This document shows, piece by piece, positions 60,573-64,000 of a DNA stretch of 64,000 nucleotides. Under the pieces are notes generated by a model. It did no database searches, had not been told where the DNA came from, and worked only from the letters and a program-made list of their open reading frames with translations. Every line of letters begins with the position of its first letter. Position 1 is the stretch's first letter. The stretch covers positions 6,305,001 to 6,369,000 of the forward strand of contig CM054182.1 in NCBI GenBank assembly GCA_028829895.1, read 5' to 3'. Made by a program: the position numbers and the translations under genes. The DNA comes from Sinotaia quadrata. Lineage: Eukaryota; Mollusca; Gastropoda; Architaenioglossa; Viviparidae.

Positions 60573-61224
60573 GGAAATACTAAGTACAGTTTAAGTCTGT
60601 AAGTTAAATTTCCTTGTTGATTAGTTGGTTAAACAACAAAGAACACACCAAACAAACTGCTAAAAGGAAAGAGTGGATCACAATTTCCCAATCTCTTCCA
60701 TCCCTTTATATAACTAGTCATATTTTTCACACACACACACACACACCCAAAAAAACCCCCTCTTTTATGACATACTTTTTTTAATGGGATGTCGTAGTTT
60801 TTAGACCCCTTCCTTCCCTTGTTATGTCAACTTTTCACGGTCCTTGCTCCACTTTCGTGCTATACTTTATAGTTAGTGTTATATGGTGCATTCTGACATT
60901 ACACACACTTTGGAACATGTGTGTGTGTGTGCGCGTGCAAAAAAAACCCCAACAAAACGGGAGAAAGAATGACCATATCAGTGGCACTTTAGATGTCTGC
61001 CCCTGTCAATATGTCCCGCCTTTCCTCTCACCTCATTTTTGAAGGCTCTTGAAAACCATTGTGTATTAAACAGGGTTTATTTAACCATTAGTTGACTGGT
61101 CAGTGTACATATTACTTGCTTATCTCAGTCTGCCTTTAGCTTAACAGACCAGAAGATAAAAAAAATCCCCACTAGAGAATTCTGAAAGGACTAGTCATCT
61201 GGTAATGGTACCTAGGATTCTGAT

Positions 61225-61590
61225 ATATGATTTGATTAGAGTGGGGTTTGTCAACTTTTCTTGATCTAGTTTGATTAGAGTGGGGTTTGTCAACTTTTCT
61301 AGATCTAGTTTGATTAGAGTGGGGTTTGTCAACTTTTCTAGATCTAGTTTGATTAGAGTGGGTTGTCAACTTTTCTAGACCGACTTTGATTAGAGTGAGG
61401 TTGTCAACTTTTCTAGACCGACTTTGATTAGAGTGAGGTTGTCAACTTTTCTAGACCGACTTTGATTAGAGTGGGTTGTCAACTTTTCTAGACCGATTTT
61501 AATTAGAATGGGATTATCAACTTTTCTACACCGAGTTAGATGAGAGTGGGGTTATTTAGTTATTTTTACCTAGTTTGATTAGAATGGAGT
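61225..61590. repeat. ~41-bp minisatellite, about 9 copies
   Basis: Units with TTTGATTAGAGTGGGGTTTG and TCAACTTTTCTAGA. The sequence on both sides (60573-61224 and 61591-62097) has only a (CA)9 at 60729 and no recognised gene. Confidence 0.9.
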
Positions 61591-62097
61591 TGTCAACCTT
61601 CCTAAGGGGATGTATGTGATTGCTACTTTGTTAAACTAAAAAATCAGTGCTTATCTTCCTTCTGTCTTTTGCAATGGTGTCTCAGTGGAATGTGTAGTGT
61701 GTGTATCTCCTCTTATGTGAGGTCAGAGCAAGTAATTTAATTATTTCATTTTTGTAACTTTAAAACATTTTCTAATGAGAGAAATAAGTTGCTTATATTA
61801 GTTGTGCAATAATTATTTTGTTAAAATCTTTTCTACTCTCTCATACTATTTTACAATGTCATATATTTTCTTAATTAAAAATAATGTTTCTATTAAAGTG
61901 GTGTCTTCTAATTAAATATTATTTATTGCTATGATTAATCTGTCTCATTATGCTGCTGTATCATTATGTGATGGTATATCTGTTTATAAGTTGACATACA
62001 GATGTCTGTTTTACTGATTATACAAGATAAGTAAATTACTTTGAGGTCATCTAAGTACGAATAATGTGTACTTTCATCTTAGCTATGTAAAAGACAA

Positions 62098-62880
62098 AAT
62101 GTTAATTAACTTGCATTATAAATGTTATTAAGTAGGTAATGTTAATTAACTTGCATTATAAATGTTATTAAGTAGGTAATGTTAATTAACTTGCATTATA
62201 AATGTTATTAAGTAGGTAAAGATTTACGCTTTTGAGAGTATGCAAGCTTACTGTTTGAATGCCAGCATTACAGCTTTCTGTAGACTGAAAAATTGTAACA
62301 AATCAACAAAGTGCATATGAAAGCCACTAAATTCTTCATCAGGCGCCTTGTTAATTCCTCCTGCTTGTGTGATTGTGTGTGACTGGAGGTGAGCCATAAA
62401 TCTTTATCCATTTATCAGTGTGGTGTGCGACTGATCCCACCGACTTCCGATTGTATTTGTAACTAATCTGCAGGGTGCAAGAGCTGTGAAACCAAAATCT
62501 TACGCCATAGTCAGCCATCAGTATGATCTCGGCAAAAAACCAACACTAGTCAGTCTCAGTGAATCATAAATCTCCTTGTATGCAGACTAGATAACTCTGG
62601 TAAGTGGGAAAAGGGACTCAATCCTAGTTGTGCTACAGTGTTAATTGACTGTAATACACTTGGAGCTGATGTAAATAAATTAGATTAATATTCAAGAGAG
62701 ACAAGTTTGGGTTTGATTCAAAAGTATGTGGGGCTAAAGTACAAAAGGATTCTGAAGTATGAGGCTGAAATACACAAGGATTCAAATGTGTGCAGCTAAA
62801 GTACAAAAGGATTCTGAAGTATGAGGCTGAAATACACAAGGATTCAAATGTGTGCAGCTAAAGTACAAAAGGATTCCAAA
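62098..62880. repeat. Two short arrays
   Basis: Three perfect 40-bp units (TTAATTAACTTGCATTATAA) at 62098-62218, and two to three ~62-bp units (AAGTACAAAAGGATTCTGAA) at 62690-62880. Between them nothing recognised. Confidence 0.9.
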
Positions 62881-62944
62881 GTGTGGTAAATTTGCCTATC
62901 TTTATTTCTATACTTAATAATTATATCTTTTTTGATGATGTTAA

Positions 62945-64000
62945 TGTGACCCAATCTTGGGCACTACTTATGATGATTTTTTTTTAGGAGTAAACAACTC
63001 AGATGGAGAATGTACTAGAACTTGCTGATGTAATCTAAACTGGTTTCGTGTGAATGAGTAATTTTCATTATCCAAAATGGTTAAGATTTACAAGAATGAG
63101 ACCATCCAATGGGCTGAGATCAAAGTTTACCTGCTGAAATAATTACTTTGAATTTGGTGTGGCTGAAGTCTGGTCATAAAAGGCAACCATTAGCTCACTG
63201 GTGAGTTAAATGATTGATTGAGTAAGAAGGTACTTAGGAATATTTTGTGCATTTGGCTACTGATGTATTATACTTGCATTTTATGTAGATATATATATTA
63301 TGTGAGTCGACCATTACGTCATTAATTGTGAATTATGATGCTTGTATGTTTTATGATATACACATTAAATTGTTTCTAGTGAACACGTTCATAAACGGTC
63401 TTGCTGTATTTATTGTGCTGTATGCATGTAACAGGCTTATAAATACTGTTGCAGGAAACTGTAAAGTAAGACTTGAATGTCAGAAAAAATGAGATTAGAG
63501 ATGATAAACAGGAAAACTTAGCATTTGTTCCCTGATTATAATTTACAGGGAATAAGCAGCCTTTCTAGAATTTCCCGATTTATTGATTTATAAACCACTA
63601 TGACCATGGTAGATTCGAGAAATCTCTGACCCAGAATGTAATTGTAAGGATACACTGCACTCTGTTAATGTATGACATCAAGGAATGCTCGACTACATCA
63701 TAGAATTTCTGGTGTAAGGAAGTTACTGGAAATTGCTCCATTGTTCTGCTTGAGGGAACTAATACGGCAAAGGAGCACCCAGATTAGTCTCAAGAGAACA
63801 GCATTCATGGAACATTCTACAGCATGCTAAAAGAACACATGAAGATTGACAATTCTATTGAGAACAATAAACTTGTCACATTGTTATTAAAGCATGCAAA
63901 AGACTATTGCAGCATAGTCGTCTTGACAAGGTTATGTACAAACTATTATCGCTTATCTCTCTACAACTCCGTTTCTGATAAGAATGAACCTGTGATTTAT
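62945..64000 (+). repeat. Dispersed repeat, copy B, running off the window
   Basis: Inverted counterpart of 49018-50015. Includes CTAGAACTTGCTGATGTAAT at 63014, GGAAAACTTAGCATTTGTTCCC near 63510 and AAGGTTATGTACAAACTATT near 63931. The similarity continues to the window edge, so the element extends further right. It has no coding capacity that I can see. Confidence 0.8.

Overview
This 64 kb window is animal nuclear DNA: AT-rich, intron-dominated and crowded with minisatellites and (CA)n/(TG)n microsatellites. Nearly all of it is one gene on the minus strand, the pore-forming alpha subunit of the large-conductance Ca2+- and voltage-activated K+ (BK, Slo1/KCNMA1-type) channel. The protein reads as a protostome Slo1, most likely lophotrochozoan and probably mollusc. 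The organism is inferred from protein resemblance and genome style, not proven.

I reconstructed 25 exons by joining GT/AG sites with matching codon phase. They run from 57874 (S1) down to the stop at 9561 and cover S1-S6 with the TVGYGD filter, RCK1, a variable linker, RCK2 with the Asp-rich calcium bowl, and a short basic C-terminus. Without three linker exons the coding sum is 2973 nt (990 residues plus stop). The N-terminus, S0, the promoter and the 5' UTR lie upstream of 57874 and were not found; the 5' end is probably outside the window. The linker holds three small exons of 72, 36 and 36 nt. All are phase 1-1, so any subset keeps frame, which suggests an alternative-splicing cluster.

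At the left edge, the last coding exon (892-1123) and poly(A) signal (1273) of an unidentified plus-strand gene lie tail-to-tail with the channel gene. Positions 1300-9560 hold intergenic sequence and the channel 3' UTR.

The most unusual feature is architectural. At five channel exons (3' ends at 53214, 33329, 21205, 15716 and 11666) the downstream intron begins with a tandem array whose unit includes the exon's own last bases plus its 5' splice site. These places carry 1 to 9 decoy copies of the donor. Reading through the real donor reaches an in-frame stop within a few to 16 codons at each. A 5-copy array in the plus-strand gene instead repeats an acceptor-like motif. Another intronic array holds 26 copies of a roughly 33-bp unit, each with AATAAA in the sense of the channel transcript.

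Mobile DNA is sparse: a 353-bp hAT-type MITE with perfect 16-bp terminal repeats and 8-bp target duplication (60050-60402), a decayed hAT-type transposase pseudogene (about 30040-30640), a possible pogo/Tigger-like remnant (29212-29400), and an approximately 1-kb dispersed repeat with two inverted copies and a fragment. I found no tRNA, rRNA, CRISPR array or bacterial-type operon.
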